From Exophiala sp. HKRS030 (taxonomy: Eukaryota > Ascomycota > Eurotiomycetes > Chaetothyriales > Herpotrichiellaceae), in NCBI GenBank assembly GCA_023897205.1, contig JAHWDD010000003.1, positions 3,041,665 to 3,105,664 of the forward strand: DNA of 64,000 nt. The letters are read 5' to 3'. Under the pieces are notes generated by a model. The model did not search any database, had not been told where the DNA came from, and was given only the letters and a program-made list of their open reading frames with translations. Below are positions 31,654 to 43,287 of this stretch, piece by piece; the stretch's first letter is position 1; each line of letters starts with the position of its first letter. The position numbers and the translations under genes are program-made.

Positions 31654-32778
31654 GTCTGACCTCCATCAGATGTGAGGGGTGTGTGTGAACGGAAGATGGC
31701 CGTAAGTCGTCCAGGTGCCATCAATGGTGAGATCAGATTGACAAACTCGCCGATCCTGAGTCTTGTATAGACACACAAGGCAATACCAATCCGTCATTAA
31801 CGGACATTGTGGGGATTGCAGCGCGTAACCACAGGGCCGCCCTCACGCGTTGAATGCATGCGGCAGAGGGGTTCTTTGAGCGGAGCATAAGCTCGGTAAG
31901 GTGCATATTGAGCCACAGATGTGAGCAGGGGTGAGCCACACTCCCTCAAGAAGCAGGCACGAGTGCGAAGTGTGTGCCTGGAAGGTGCCTGTAAGGTGCC
32001 TGTGTACCCGGAAGCAGTGGTGGCAAACTCAGCACTCTTAGTCTGTCTGCCACCTATCAGGTACTCAACACATGTCAACATCGAAGTTTCTAGGTGTGGC
32101 TTAGGCTGCATGGACCAAGTTTGGGCCCGGCTTTATCGCTAGAGACCCTCTGGCACGTGTTTAAGAAGCCCGCTCTGCCCTCTGGGAGCAGCCCGGAGAT
32201 TTCAAGGCTAGCCGTGGCACGCCGTGGCTAAGTTACTAAGACCGCAAGACTTCAGCCTAACAAGATTTTGAGTTTGGACTCCAGCGGCGAATGACGCAGA
32301 TTTCGATTTGTGCAGTGCTTCAGTGGACAGCCAGTGTACTACCGGCACCGCCAGTGCCTTAGCCGGCTGAAGTTATTCATCTCCTCTTCAAGAAACCTGC
32401 CACTATCGTTGAATTCCCTCTTTTACATCAAGACCAAACTTGAGCCCACAATATCATACTTCGATGGTCATGATATTCTATCTCAGGGCAAGAACCTAGA
32501 ACTTTTTTCATTCCTAGGTTCATACCTCCGTTCACATACGTTCCCGCGGTCCTCTCTGTCTTTCTCACCTCGCAGGCATCCAATTTCCCGTTCTGTCTCC
32601 GCACCCGCACGTGTTAGACATCGCCCGCACCAGTTTGATACACTATCAACACCACGATCTCGCTGAGAATCCGAGTCTCGTCCTTGTTGACCGCTAGCAC
32701 ACAGCACGCGACTCCCCCGGCTACAGACCCCAGCTGAACCTCCAAGGACTGCAGCTTGCCGCCTATACCTTTGCAGCC
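31654..32778. promoter_or_regulatory. Divergent promoter ATRIP gene / CDS1
   Basis: About 1.1 kb between outward-facing genes. Contains a direct repeat of AAGGTGCCTGT at 31981-32003, a CACGTG at 32154-32159 and a pyrimidine-rich leader at 32380-32600 before CDS1. No gene recognised. Confidence 0.5.
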
Positions 32779-34241
32779 ATGCCGCGACAAAAGGGTGTCA
32801 AGTTTCAACATCGTCCTAGTAATACTGTTGCAACAGAACATCGACGCCCAAGTTCATCCAGCAGTGAAGCTTCCTCCATCCCTCCTAGTCCTACGCAAGA
32901 TGCCGATAGCATTCGGAATGGAATAGCCGTCAAGGCTGAAACGAAAGTCGAGCCGTCCGAGTACGAAAAGAAAAAGACCACTTTCTATACCAGAACCATA
33001 TGGACTCTTGTCATGATCGCCGGTTTCTTCGGGGCCATGTTTGCTGGACATATCTACATCATCATGATCATCACTGCCATTCAGATCATCTCATTCAAGG
33101 AGGTCATTGCTATCGCGCAGGTTCCGACCAAACAGAAGAATCTCCCCGTACAAGATCTCTGAACTGGTATTTCCTTGCAGTTACCATGTACTATCTCTAT
33201 GGAGAGAGTGTTCTTTACTATTTCAAACACATTCTCCTGGTCGACAAAGTGTTGTTACCTTTCGCAACCCATCATCGCTTCATTAGCTTTATCATGTACA
33301 TCTTCGGTGTGTAAACCCCTCTTCAAAGCCTTTGGCCCCGCTAACCCATTTCGCAGGCTTTGTCTTCTTCGTTGCCTCGCTCAAGAAAGGTTCCTACCGC
33401 TTCCAATTCACTCAATTTGCCTGGACACACATGGCCCTTTTCTTGATCGTCTTTCAGGCTCATTTTGTCATGAACAATGTCTTCGAAGGCATGATCTGGT
33501 TCTTCCTCCCAGCGGCGCTTGTCATTACAAACGACATCTTTGCCTACATCTGTGGCATCACTTTCGGTCGTACGCAGCTCATCAAAATATCGCCAAAGAA
33601 GACCGTTGAAGGCTTTGTTGGGGCCTGGGTCTGTACAATCATCTTTGGCTTCGCTCTTACCAATCTCTTGATGCGGTACAAATACTTTATCTGCCCTGTC
33701 AATGATCTTGGAGCCAATCTATGGACCGGGCTACAGTGCGTCCCAAATCCCGTCTTTACCGCAGCACCATACAATTTGCCATCGTGGACAAACATCAATT
33801 ACACCTTTTGGATCGCACCGATTCAACTACACATATTCATTCTCGCTACGTTTGCTTCCTTGATTGCGCCATTTGGCGGTTTCTTTGCCTCAGGATTGAA
33901 GCGTACCTTCAAGATCAAGGACTTTGGCGACAGTATTCCGGGACATGGCGGGATGACGGATCGCATGGATTGTCAATTCATCATGGGTTTCTTCGCCTAT
34001 ATGTATTATCAAAGCTTCATTGCCATTCACAAAGCGAGCGTGGGAAGTGTTCTGGAACTGGCCATTGTCGGGTTAACCCCTGAGGAACAGATCGAGGTTG
34101 TAAAAGGTCTGAGCAAGTACATGTACAATCAAGGCATCGTCTCAGGAGAGGTACGTCCCCAGGTGTTGAGTGAGTGGCTGCGAGGTTACTAACTTCGAAC
34201 AGATTGTCAAATGCATCACTGATGAATTACGAAAGCGATGA
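32779..34241 (+). CDS. CDS1: Phosphatidate cytidylyltransferase (CDP-DAG synthase), apparent frameshift
   Basis: ER enzyme converting phosphatidate and CTP to CDP-diacylglycerol. Exons: 32779-33306, 33357-34150 and 34203-34241. Intron 1 (33307-33356) has CTAAC and CGCAG; intron 2 (34151-34202) has TTACTAAC and ACAG. The multi-pass body and the CTP-transferase signature (LKRTFKIKDFGDSIPGHGG then MTDRMD) are clear. In exon 1 the frame stops after LPVQDL at 33162, whereas the conserved RSLNWYFLAVTMYYLYGESV is one frame over. One extra C in the CCCC at 33144-33147 joins them as KNLPRTRSLNWYF. Total coding length then becomes 1362 nt, divisible by three, for 453 residues, a normal size. Its product is the direct substrate for the cardiolipin synthase at 5.7 kb. 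Confidence 0.93.
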
Positions 34242-34665
34242 TCCGAATTCTGGTTTGAACCCTCATGTTGTTCAAAAAAGCACGAAAATCTACTGTTTTA
34301 ATCGTTCCTCGTTTTCAAATTGATGCTAGACTTTCTCATGTGGGGCACTTTCGAACCTGTTGGTGTAGCATAGCGGCGGAACAGGAAGCCTTTTTGAGTG
34401 CGGCTCATATCAACATTCTAAGACCCTGCCGGATTGGCGCATGGTTCGATACTGGGGGTCTCATATTGGTCTTTTAATGCGCTTCGATGAGCCGCAATAG
34501 CTAGCTATTCTAGCCTTTTCATTTGGTTGCGAGTCACTGTGTGATAGACAGTATCAACCAGGACACATTTAATGAATCCAAACGTTCATGATAATTGGTG
34601 CTATGCAAATAGTCCTGGTCCAGATAATACAGCATGAAAATGCTAGAATTCGAGGTGTAGGAAAT
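34242..34665. other. Convergent spacer CDS1 / LSM4
   Basis: About 420 bases between two 3' ends. No gene recognised. Confidence 0.4.
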
Positions 34666-35165
34666 TCAACTTTGGCCTCGCCCTCTCCCACGCCCCCTTC
34701 CACCTCCACGTCCCTGACCACGTCCCCTGTCGCCTCTTCCCCTTGGTCACCACGATAGTTACCTCCACCACGACCTCTTTGGTTACCTTGTTGATTCTGT
34801 TGCTGCTGCTGTTCCCTGGCTAAATCGACAATCTCTTCGGGCACCCGCAAGTATTTAATCTATAGTCGTGTCAGTGAAACGTCGATCAAGAAAAGAAAAC
34901 CTAGACTACAAACATTGTTTCCTCTCACGTAGACTTCGGCCAGTCTGAAAAACCTGTCACCCTCGGGACTCGTCTGCACGACCTCTTTCAGGGTCAGATT
35001 CATCCACGTGTCGCAATTCACCAGGTGGCCGTTGAGTGTTTCGCCATTCTTCAGCTCGACCAGCATTGGATGGCCTTGAGCGGCCGTGAGTAGGCCTAAA
35101 GGTAACTAATGGAGGGGCGTCAGGAGATAGTTCAGAGGTCAAGACACAATTCACATTCTTACCAT
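34666..35165 (-). CDS. LSM4: U6 snRNA-associated Sm-like protein LSM4, three exons, apparent frameshift in the RGG tail
   Basis: Subunit of the LSM1-7 (mRNA decay) and LSM2-8 (U6 snRNP) rings. Coding exon 1 is just the ATG (35165-35163), intron 35106-35162; exon 2 (35105-34914) encodes [20 protein letters not shown], the canonical N-terminus, and the Sm1 motif with [14 protein letters not shown]. Intron 34860-34913 splits the Sm2 motif as VRGNN / IKYLRVPEE. The literal exon 3 frame turns acidic ([16 protein letters not shown]), but one extra G in the run at 34739-34742 (C on plus) gives an RGG tail ([20 protein letters not shown] then RGQS) and a stop at 34668-34666. Corrected length is 129 residues. 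Confidence 0.93.
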
Positions 35166-36460
35166 GCTTGGCTCTGTGGCGTGTTTATGTGCACTATAGT
35201 GAGGCGTTTGTTGATAGGTCGAGATGTTTTCAAGTCCTTGGTAGAGACTTTCGAAGCTTTGTCGTCTAGGGTGAGAAAGCCCCCTCCTCGTAACGGGCGC
35301 AGATATTGCGCGGACAAATATTGTTTCAGGTTCGACGGTCTAGTTAACGCAAGATTCTCTTGTCGTGGGCGGCTTTCAATCCTGTCCCTCACAAGATGTC
35401 TGGAACCCACGTAGACGTCAAGTGCCTTCGCAGAACGAGTCGAGTTGGGTTTAGTGTCGTTGTGGCCCTCTTGGCGCAGGATGGAAGAGATGAGGAAAGA
35501 TGAGGACAGATATTATGTAAGCGAGATCAGATACTGTACACTGGGACCACGTGATCTGGATTATTTGTCCCCGAGTCTCCGAGCCCCCGAGCTGGTGAGT
35601 GTGAAGGATCCTCAATTTTGACTCTGCCACTCTCTGCCACCCAATGGGTCCCTAGCGGCCCCTGTCTAGGTGCCTGTAACAGAATTGGAACTCTGAAAAG
35701 TAGGAACGCGTATTGGCTGACGCGGCCAGTCGCCGGTAGTGACCAGGAGGGATCAAACCACGGTTAACATGCCCTTTTACAGTCTTCGGGGCTGTGTCTT
35801 GCGTCTTGCACCTGGCCCGAATGCTCCGTTGGTGAGTTGGTGGCCGGTGCGTAGCTCGGGCAGGTACAACTTTGACTCCGCGTCTTCTACTGACGAAAGC
35901 TGTCTGTCATCTGCTAACAATCTATTAATTAGCTAGGTAGTTAGTCACGTACTAGTAGTCACCTGCGCGCACCTGGTTAGTATGGTATTCTGGACTTAGT
36001 ACTTACTACTCCCGTAGTCTCTGCGAGATTTCGTGTTCCTGGCACTTTCCTGGGTAGAGCACTGGGTAGGGCACTTATCCTGCCTCGCGTCTTTCCCCTG
36101 TCTCTTTATTCTACCTCGTCCTCCAGGCTCCAGCCAAAAAGGATCCCTCCACCCACCTCAATCTTATCGTTCTCATCTACTTTCCTTTCAAGTCTGTTTT
36201 CACCTCTGTCTGGTCGTGAGGGTCACATTACCTCCCAGTACACTGACAACCTCTTTCTCAATTCCTATCTCCACATCTCTTTTGTATCATGAGGGAGTAA
36301 TAGGATAAGTTCAATTGTCTGCTCTCCCTCTACGGAGCAGTAGCCTCCAAGTCGTTTGTATTCTTCATTGTTTCAATCTGATCGGCGTGTCACTCCTCTA
36401 TCGGCACGGCTGGATGGTTTCGCTTCAAGTTCATAAATCAAATTACACCATCGGATCACC
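35166..36460. promoter_or_regulatory. Divergent promoter LSM4 / surface protein gene
   Basis: About 1.3 kb. An extended E-box CACGTGATC is at 35548-35556. Pyrimidine-rich DNA at 36090-36260 suggests the promoter and leader of the plus-strand gene. Short open frames have no domain support. Confidence 0.45.
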
Positions 36461-38857
36461 ATGAGGGCCTCCTTGGCTCAGGCAACCGCTTTTCTTTCTT
36501 CTCTGGCTTCGGCCACTGTTATTCCCTCCCCGGGTTTTCATTCATCTTCCAACGACATCACCACAGTTGCTGGCACAACAGGTACATTCTGCCCAATGTA
36601 TCCCATAGGTCTCTCCAATTCTTACTTACCAATCCAGGTTCTGATCGCATTTCTGTCAACTTCCGTGCTCCTTGTCAGGGTTGTTTCATTGGTACTGATG
36701 ATGGATTGGTGGGTTGAGTGATCCTCCCCCAGAGAACCTTGTTGACCAGCCCGATAGGAGCTTACGTTGGAGATCGACTCGGCCGTTGAGGAATGCACAA
36801 CCAATCCTCCTCGCTTGAATGGTCTTTCCCTAGGCCTGGCTACTGGTCATGACAGCCTTAATGGCCAGTTCACTTTCAAGTCGAAGCCGTCGAACGGTTT
36901 ATCCGAAAAAGAAATCAACGCTGTCTGGACGTCCACCTGTCTCAAGGGACAAGCATCATTTCTAACCGTCAAGTTCTCCGACATTGATGGCGATAATCAA
37001 GTCAAGGAAGTCTCCGGCTTCACGGCCTCATTCACCCAAAAAGGCGTACCTTCCATTTTACGCCTTCAAGACAAACCTGTCCAGACAGTAGACGCGGATG
37101 AGGTTTGCGAATCATGGCTCAAGCCCGACCACACAGTGTCAATCAACACCTCACCAATCCTGCAGACGGTGGATGAGTTACTCGACGACCAGTACAAGAA
37201 GTTGGATGACTTGATGGAACAATTGGTTGATAAACACGGCCAAGTCCGTGAAGTCGAGCATGCCATCATCTTGACGATCAAGAATGAATTCAAGTCATGC
37301 TCAAGTCTCAAGTGCTGGTGGGATACAGCAAAAAGCAAGATTCCTGATGTTTGTCGCCTGATTACTGCGCATTGGACCCATCACAAGACTCGTGTTTCTG
37401 GTTGCACCGAGGGTGATACTCAGTCACCTTGTAGCGCTGAGGAATCATCTCCTGAGAAGCAGCTCGTCGCAGCCGAGGACACTGTCTCGCCTAGTTCTGC
37501 GCAAGTCGACGACATCCAGTCCATGACCATCAGCCCGTCAGTTACCGATGCAGACCCAACGCCAACTCCTTCAAATCAAGACTCACCGCTCGAAGCCCTC
37601 CCGACCGACGATGCCATCCCTCCAGAACTTCACGTAGAGGTCACTCCAATTGACGGATCTTCCGATGAGCCATTACCTGGCCCAGTCTCCACAGCTGGTT
37701 CAGAAGAGCCGTCCGATGAACCTAACCAAGGACATCATGGCCCACCACCCTGGTTCAGACCCCACGACGGAGACGGCCCAGGTCCTGGTCATCACGGCCC
37801 TCCGCCATGGTTCAAACCCCACGATGGAGACGGCCCAGGTCCTGGTCATCATGGCCCTCCGCCATGGTTCAAACCCCACGACGGAGATGGACCAGGTCCC
37901 GGTCATCATGGCCCTCCGCCATGGTTCAAACCCCACGATGGAGACGGCCCAGGCCCTGGTCATCATGGCCCTCCGCCTTGGTTCAGACCGCATGATGGGA
38001 AAGGACCAGGACCTGGCCATCATGGCCCTCCTCCATGGTCTCATCCCCACGACGAAGATGGGCATCGTGGTCCTCCTCAAGAACATCCTGGCCGTCCTAG
38101 GTTTGGATCTCTCATGATGGGCGGCGATGGCCGACCTCTCGATGGACGACTTGCATTAGCTGTCGTCTTTTTGATTCTCATCATTGTTCTCGCCGGTGTT
38201 TTGTTCAAGTTGATAAGCATGTGCAGAGATCCACGACGACGAGCAGAGCGCGCGGCGTGGGTCGAAGAGCGACGTACAAAGCGACTGTATCGTAAAGCTG
38301 CCTGTGAGCACAAGTGGAAGACATGGCGAAGGCGATTCCTCCGCCTCAGATCGGATGAGTATGAAGAGAAAAGCCAGTCAGTTACCGCTCCAGACAATGG
38401 TGCAGATAACATTTTGCAACGACAACTGCGAACTTTGAGGGAAGCGACAGACCTAGTGAGGAATCTAGTTGCTGCTGAAGAAGGACGAGCTCAAATTCAG
38501 TCATCAGTCGTGCCCAGTCATGATCAACAACTGCCTTACTCAACCCCTGAATACATCCCCAGTCACGGCGACAGCCAGGATAGTCACCTGTTATCGGTGG
38601 ATGGTCATCTTCCTCTATATGTTGCCCCTCCCCCTCGCTACGAGGACGAACTCCAGGGTGAGATTACTGTGGTCGACGGTTTCAGGTATACTCCCAGCAA
38701 CTCGGCATACACGCCCAGTACTGTCGACGATGCCACCGAGAGCAGCATAGTTGACTGCAGCCCTAGACTCAGTTTCGAGACAGGAAGATCGACAATTTAT
38801 ACGAAAGAACGAGTGGAAGCGATCATTGAGCCTGATAGGAAGGAACCGGTGCATTGA
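36461..38857 (+). CDS. Single-pass surface protein with His/Trp/Pro-rich tandem repeats
   Basis: Three exons: 36461-36581, 36638-36708 and 36758-38857, 763 residues; introns of 56 and 49 nt join in frame. The N-terminus (MRASLAQATAFLSSLASATV) is a signal peptide. A Cys-containing ectodomain follows (RISVNFRAPCQGCFIGTDDG). Residues about 389-502 are five full and one degraded copy of a 19-residue unit, GHHGPPPWFKPHDGDGPGP. One membrane helix (LALAVVFLILIIVLAGVLF, about residue 530) leads to a basic stop-transfer segment and a roughly 210-residue cytosolic tail containing two PPRYEDE / PSHGDSQD-like stretches. The layout resembles a wall or surface sensor, but I recognise no family. Histidine density in the repeats would suit metal binding; that is inference. 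Confidence 0.8.
37730..38071 (+). repeat. 57-bp coding minisatellite, about six copies
   Basis: Six consecutive 57-nt units, each coding GHHGPPPWF[K/R]PHDG[D/K]GPGP; the sixth is degraded (PPPWSHPHDEDG). Synonymous differences between units (GGC/GGT, CCC/CCA) show they are not a recent collapse-free copy, while units 2 to 4 are identical at protein level. Copy number probably varies between strains. Confidence 0.9.
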
Positions 38858-39801
38858 CATGACTCACATGCAATAAAACACAGCCAGCCAAGCAAAAAGC
38901 TCGCCTTCCTGTTCTCGAGTCTCTCTGTCGGTCATCTCTCCTACCTCTCCCCTCGTCCTTGACCTCGAATCACACTCTTAGTCATAAATGTTTGCCCCGG
39001 AGTTGGTTCGTGCTCTTGAAGTTTACGGAAATTTATGTCAGTGCGATATGAGGGCATTTTCGTCTCTTGTTTCTTTGCAATTTCGCATTTTGTACAAGTA
39101 ATTCGTTTGGTACAGATAGGTATTGGTGTAGACACGGGGTTGGCATCTGTGGATTCAGTATCACAGGCCGCTTGAGGATAAGGCATTCAGCAAGAATAAA
39201 AAGGAAGTTTCCACTATTTGTCACAACAACCTACACCTTGTAGACCTCTTAGAGACTTATAGTGAAGTGATGCACATGTCGTTGGAACTCGAATTCACGT
39301 TGAGACTGCTTAGCTGAACCAGAGACACTGAATGGGCGTTATTGAGAAGTCTAGAACAGGAAATAGCAGTAACATAGCGAAATATGCGTTGCAATAAATG
39401 CCTATCATACCATGGTCAGGCAGAGTCATGTTTTAATCAAGTTGACTGGCTACAGTGTAAGTAATATTGGAAGTATCCCATAACATTGGCATAGCTGATA
39501 GTGTAGGCAAAGCTTGTAGGTCCTCGCAGGATACTCCTGATCCCAGAGTGCTTACTAAAGTTCAGCTTTCAGGCGTCGTCCTTGGGCCTCCACAAAAGGA
39601 CACTTAAATAACTTACTTACGCCGTATTTAGTCAAAGTGTTGGCGCTAATTCTCCGTTGCCGCATTGGGAACATTAAACACCAGTTTCGGGGTGAGATCG
39701 AAGTACTCCATACAGCACCTTTGCATTATTGCCGTTCCAATCTTCCACTAGAACTTATACCTAGATTTTATTCTTACTCGAAAAAGCCTATACTCGACAA
39801 T
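38858..39801. other. Spacer upstream of SRV2
   Basis: About 940 bases between two plus-strand genes. Short minus frames at 38941-39224 lack domain support. The last 150 bases form the SRV2 leader. Confidence 0.4.
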
Positions 39802-41593
39802 ATGGCAGGCCAGGGGAACATGCACAATCTGACAACTCTCATCAAAAGGTCGGCTTCCATCCTCTAAGTTGTCACCTACATGCACGGGCATCGTGGTCGA
39901 CCAGGACGCCTACCCGTACATCTCTGCTAACACTCGCTCCTCGAACAGACTTGAAGCTGCCACATCGCGGCTCGAAGATATAGCGAGCTCTACCGATGGA
40001 CAACAGGCTGCGACCAACGGTCTTGCTGGAGCCGCCGTCACTTCCGCAGGCGCTGCCGCAGCTTCCACCCCACAGACCCCTGCTCCTCCTCCGCCAGAAC
40101 CATTACCTCTATCGGTCGAAGCGTTTGACAAACTCATTGAGGAAGACGTCGGGGCCTTTGTCAAGGCTAGCGAGAAAGTCGGTGGTCTGGTAGAAGATCA
40201 GGTATGTTGCGAATGTATTTGGCTAGAGAATGGTGGCCTAATTCGAGTCTTTGCCAGGCAAAAGCCGTCAAGCAGGCATTCGAGGCGGAGCGCACCTACT
40301 TGCTAGTGGCTTCCAAGTCAAAGCAACCTGATGTCCAGCCACCAGAGCTCATGACCGAATTGCACCGTCACACTTCGGCCGTCGACGAGATTCGAGAAGG
40401 GAATCGCCCTTCGCCGCTTTTCAACCACCTCAGTGCGGTTTCTGAGGGTATCGTTGCCCTGGGCTGGATTGTGGACAAGAGACCGAATGATTTTGTTACC
40501 GCGACACTCGGTGGTGCTCAATACTACGGAAATAAAGTCCTGAAAGAGTACAAAGAAAAGTATGAACCCCATGTGCAATTGCGGCAGTCAAACTTACAGC
40601 TACAGGGACAAGACTCACGTCGAATATATCCAAGCATATTACAAGATTTTCCGATCTCTGGCCGCTTACGTGAAGGAACATTTTGCTACGGGTCTTATAT
40701 GGAATAACAAAGATGGCATCGACGCAGTTGAAGCTCTCAAGCAGATACAGTCTGGAGGTTCAACTGCCGCTGCTCCACAAGCAGGTGGCCCTCCACCACC
40801 TCCGCCTCCACCGCCTCTACCTACGTTCGATAACGATGGACCCCCTGCTCCGCCTCCACCACCATCATCCGGAGGAGCAGCCTCAGGCGGAGACATGAGC
40901 GCTGTTTTCTCTCAATTGAACCAGGGCTCCGCTGTAACATCAGGACTACGGAAAGTCGACAAATCTGAAATGACACACAAGAACCCAAGCTTGAGAACGA
41001 GTTCCGCAGTACCACAGAGATCAGGTTCACAAACCTCAGTCAACTCTTCAACGCGTGGCAAATCACCATTACCTACCAAAAAGCCCGATAGCTTGCGAGC
41101 AAAGAAACCTGGTAGGAAGGAGCTTGATGGTAACAAATGGATCGTCGAGAACTTTGAAAACACTCAAGCAGATATCATCGAGATTTCTGCAGAGTTGAAT
41201 CAAAGTATTCTAATCTCGAAGTGCAACAAAGCTGTGATCAAGGTCTCCGGCAAAGCAAATGCAATTGCCATCGATAATTGTAACGGCTTGTCAATCCTGG
41301 TGGAGTCCCTCGTGTCCAGCCTGGACGTTATCAAAGCAAACAAATTCCAGGTCCAAGTGGATGGGGTCGTTCCCACCATTCTCTTCGATCAAGTTGACGG
41401 CGCCCAAATCTACCTGTCAGAGTCCAGTCTGGGAACGGAAATCTTCACAAGCAAAAGCAGTGCCGTGAATGTTGTTTTGCCACCCACTGACGATTCAGAG
41501 GATGACAGTAAGGAAGTTCCCTTCCCAGAGCAAATACGAAGTGTCATAAAGAATGGGACTCTCGTCAGCGAGATCGTGGAACATGCCGGCTAG
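39802..41593 (+). CDS. SRV2: Adenylyl cyclase-associated protein (CAP/SRV2)
   Basis: Actin monomer recycling factor that also binds adenylyl cyclase. Exons: 39802-39848, 39949-40201, 40258-40559 and 40606-41593; introns of 100, 56 and 46 nt; 529 residues, the family norm. Domains in order: N-terminal cyclase-binding helix (TLIKRLEAATSRLEDIA, with the RLE heptads), helical folded domain (EGIVALGWIVDKRPNDFV to THVEYIQAYYKIFRSLAAYV), poly-proline tracts (GGPPPPPPPPPLP and PPAPPPPPSSGG), a WH2-like segment (LRKVDKSEMTHKNPSLR) and the C-terminal beta-helix CARP domain (NKWIVENFENTQADIIEI onward). No frame break here, so the local sequence is sound. Splice phases were checked by codon continuity, e.g. 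KEYKEKDKTHVEY. Confidence 0.96.
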
Positions 41594-42198
41594 GACTACT
41601 TGGGCCATGGCTTTGAATGATTTGGATTCTTCCTGTACATTTAGCGACCAGATAGTAGGGCAAAGGGGGGCTCGATATCAATACCAGGGTGTTGCGGAGA
41701 GGAGGGAATTGATGGCTCTAGCTTCTTGACACATCCTCTAAATTTCGTGAAGTTTTGTCGAGAGTTCTCAACTGTCCTTGGTATCCCGGTTAAGACAGGA
41801 TTTCCCTGTACTACAAATTTGAATTATTTCTCGCACCAGACATGGAATGGTCAATGGCATATTGAATTCCGGAACTTTGATCTTCCACGCCGACCCATCG
41901 AGAGATGTCGCTCCCCCTATCGAAGCCTCTGCTGTCCTCAAACCTACAACGAGTGTCTTTTCCCCGTTGCTACATTACTTTTTATGAAAGCTGAGAGCAA
42001 AGTCACTTCCCGTAAATTATCTGCCCTTCGTCATTCGTTTGGCTTTTGGAGTACGTATGATTTGACTCCACCACTACAGATTGAGCAAGGTCATCGGCGG
42101 GGTTAAACTTATGCTCCCTAACAGGATCATCTGGCATGAATTGCTCCCTTGCTCGTGCTATTCATAAACTGGAGATAAACGATTGATCTCTTGTCATT
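41594..42198. other. Spacer SRV2 / phosphoesterase
   Basis: About 600 bases between two plus-strand genes, holding the terminator of one and the promoter of the other. No gene recognised; the 126-codon frame at 41726-42106 has no domain signal. Confidence 0.4.
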
Positions 42199-43287
42199 AT
42201 GGCATCTGTGGTTACGAAAGGAACCGTCAAAACTAGGTTCCTCTTCATCTCAGATACGCACTCTTACCTGCCATCTGAGGGCCATCTTCCAAACCAGCCC
42301 TTCAGCTTGCCGCTTCCAAAAGCTGATGTACTCGTCCACTGCGGCGATCTTACCATGAACGGCTCCTTGGAGCAACATCGAAATGCAGTGAAATTGCTCG
42401 ACTCCATCCAGGCAGATCTGAAAATCGTCATTCCTGGCAACCACGACTTGACTTTACACCGCGAATATTACGACAAGCACTACGCCGAGCATACACGCTT
42501 TCCTAAGTACTCGGATGAGATCCTTGCAGAGATCAAGGACATGTATGCTGGAGACATGGCCGCTAGCAAAGGCATAGTGTACCTTGAGGAGGGTACCGCA
42601 CAGTATCATCTGAAAAATGGAGCGCAATTAAAGATATATGCAAGTGCATGGACACCTGAATTTTTCAATTGGGCATTCGGGTATCCACATTCTAGCGATC
42701 GTTACAATCCATCCTGTCTAAAGGACTCTAGACATGCCGAGTTCGAGTCTGCACCCAAAAACCCAGTCTCATCATTTGGATTAGCAAGCAGCGTTGATCT
42801 CATGGTTACACATGGCCCGCCTTTGGGTATCCTTGACAAGACTCGCCACGGGCTAGATGTTGGCTGTGCACACCTTCGAAGAGCGGTCGAGAGGTGTAGA
42901 CCGAAGATCCATGCTTTTGGCCATATCCACGAAGGTCATGGAGCATTATGGAAGATCTGGGATACCCAAGGTTTGGAACCGAGTGGCAGTATTGGTGCAA
43001 CACTCGACGCGCCTACACTTCCAGAATCGCCATTCTGGAACACCAACTGCATGAGACCTCCTGTTCCAGGTGAGACTCTTGTAGTTGCACCGTCATACAA
43101 GGAGCAGATTGAAGGCAAGAGTGCTTATATCAATGCAGCAAGCTTGGAACATGGGAAGTCGACGCTATTCATAAATTCAAGTATCATGACCGTCAAGTAC
43201 GAACCCAGGAATGCCCCTGGCTTGTCGACATTGAGTTGGAAAAAATCAAGAAGTTCCATTGATGCTAAAAACGTCTCACGAGATTGA
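42199..43287 (+). CDS. Calcineurin-like metallophosphoesterase
   Basis: Intronless, 362 residues. All metal-site motifs of the superfamily are visible: SDTHSY (D-x-H), VLVHCGDLT (GD), VIPGNHDLTLH (GNHD), a single His in VDLMVTHGPPLG and HAFGHIHEGHG (GHxH). The order and the THGPP variant resemble the fungal branch related to mammalian MPPED1/2 (UPF0046). A dinuclear-metal phosphodiesterase or phosphatase activity is expected; the substrate cannot be inferred. No signal peptide or membrane segment, so probably cytosolic. The C-terminal 60 residues (GETLVVAPSYKEQ onward) are lineage-specific. Confidence 0.9.
   Translation: MASVVTKGTVKTRFLFISDTHSYLPSEGHLPNQPFSLPLPKADVLVHCGDLTMNGSLEQHRNAVKLLDSIQADLKIVIPGNHDLTLHREYYDKHYAEHTRFPKYSDEILAEIKDMYAGDMAASKGIVYLEEGTAQYHLKNGAQLKIYASAWTPEFFNWAFGYPHSSDRYNPSCLKDSRHAEFESAPKNPVSSFGLASSVDLMVTHGPPLGILDKTRHGLDVGCAHLRRAVERCRPKIHAFGHIHEGHGALWKIWDTQGLEPSGSIGATLDAPTLPESPFWNTNCMRPPVPGETLVVAPSYKEQIEGKSAYINAASLEHGKSTLFINSSIMTVKYEPRNAPGLSTLSWKKSRSSIDAKNVSRD

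Noticed and set aside
37700..38086. 128-codon minus frame full of repeats
   Set aside because: Complement of the 57-bp coding minisatellite; a shadow.
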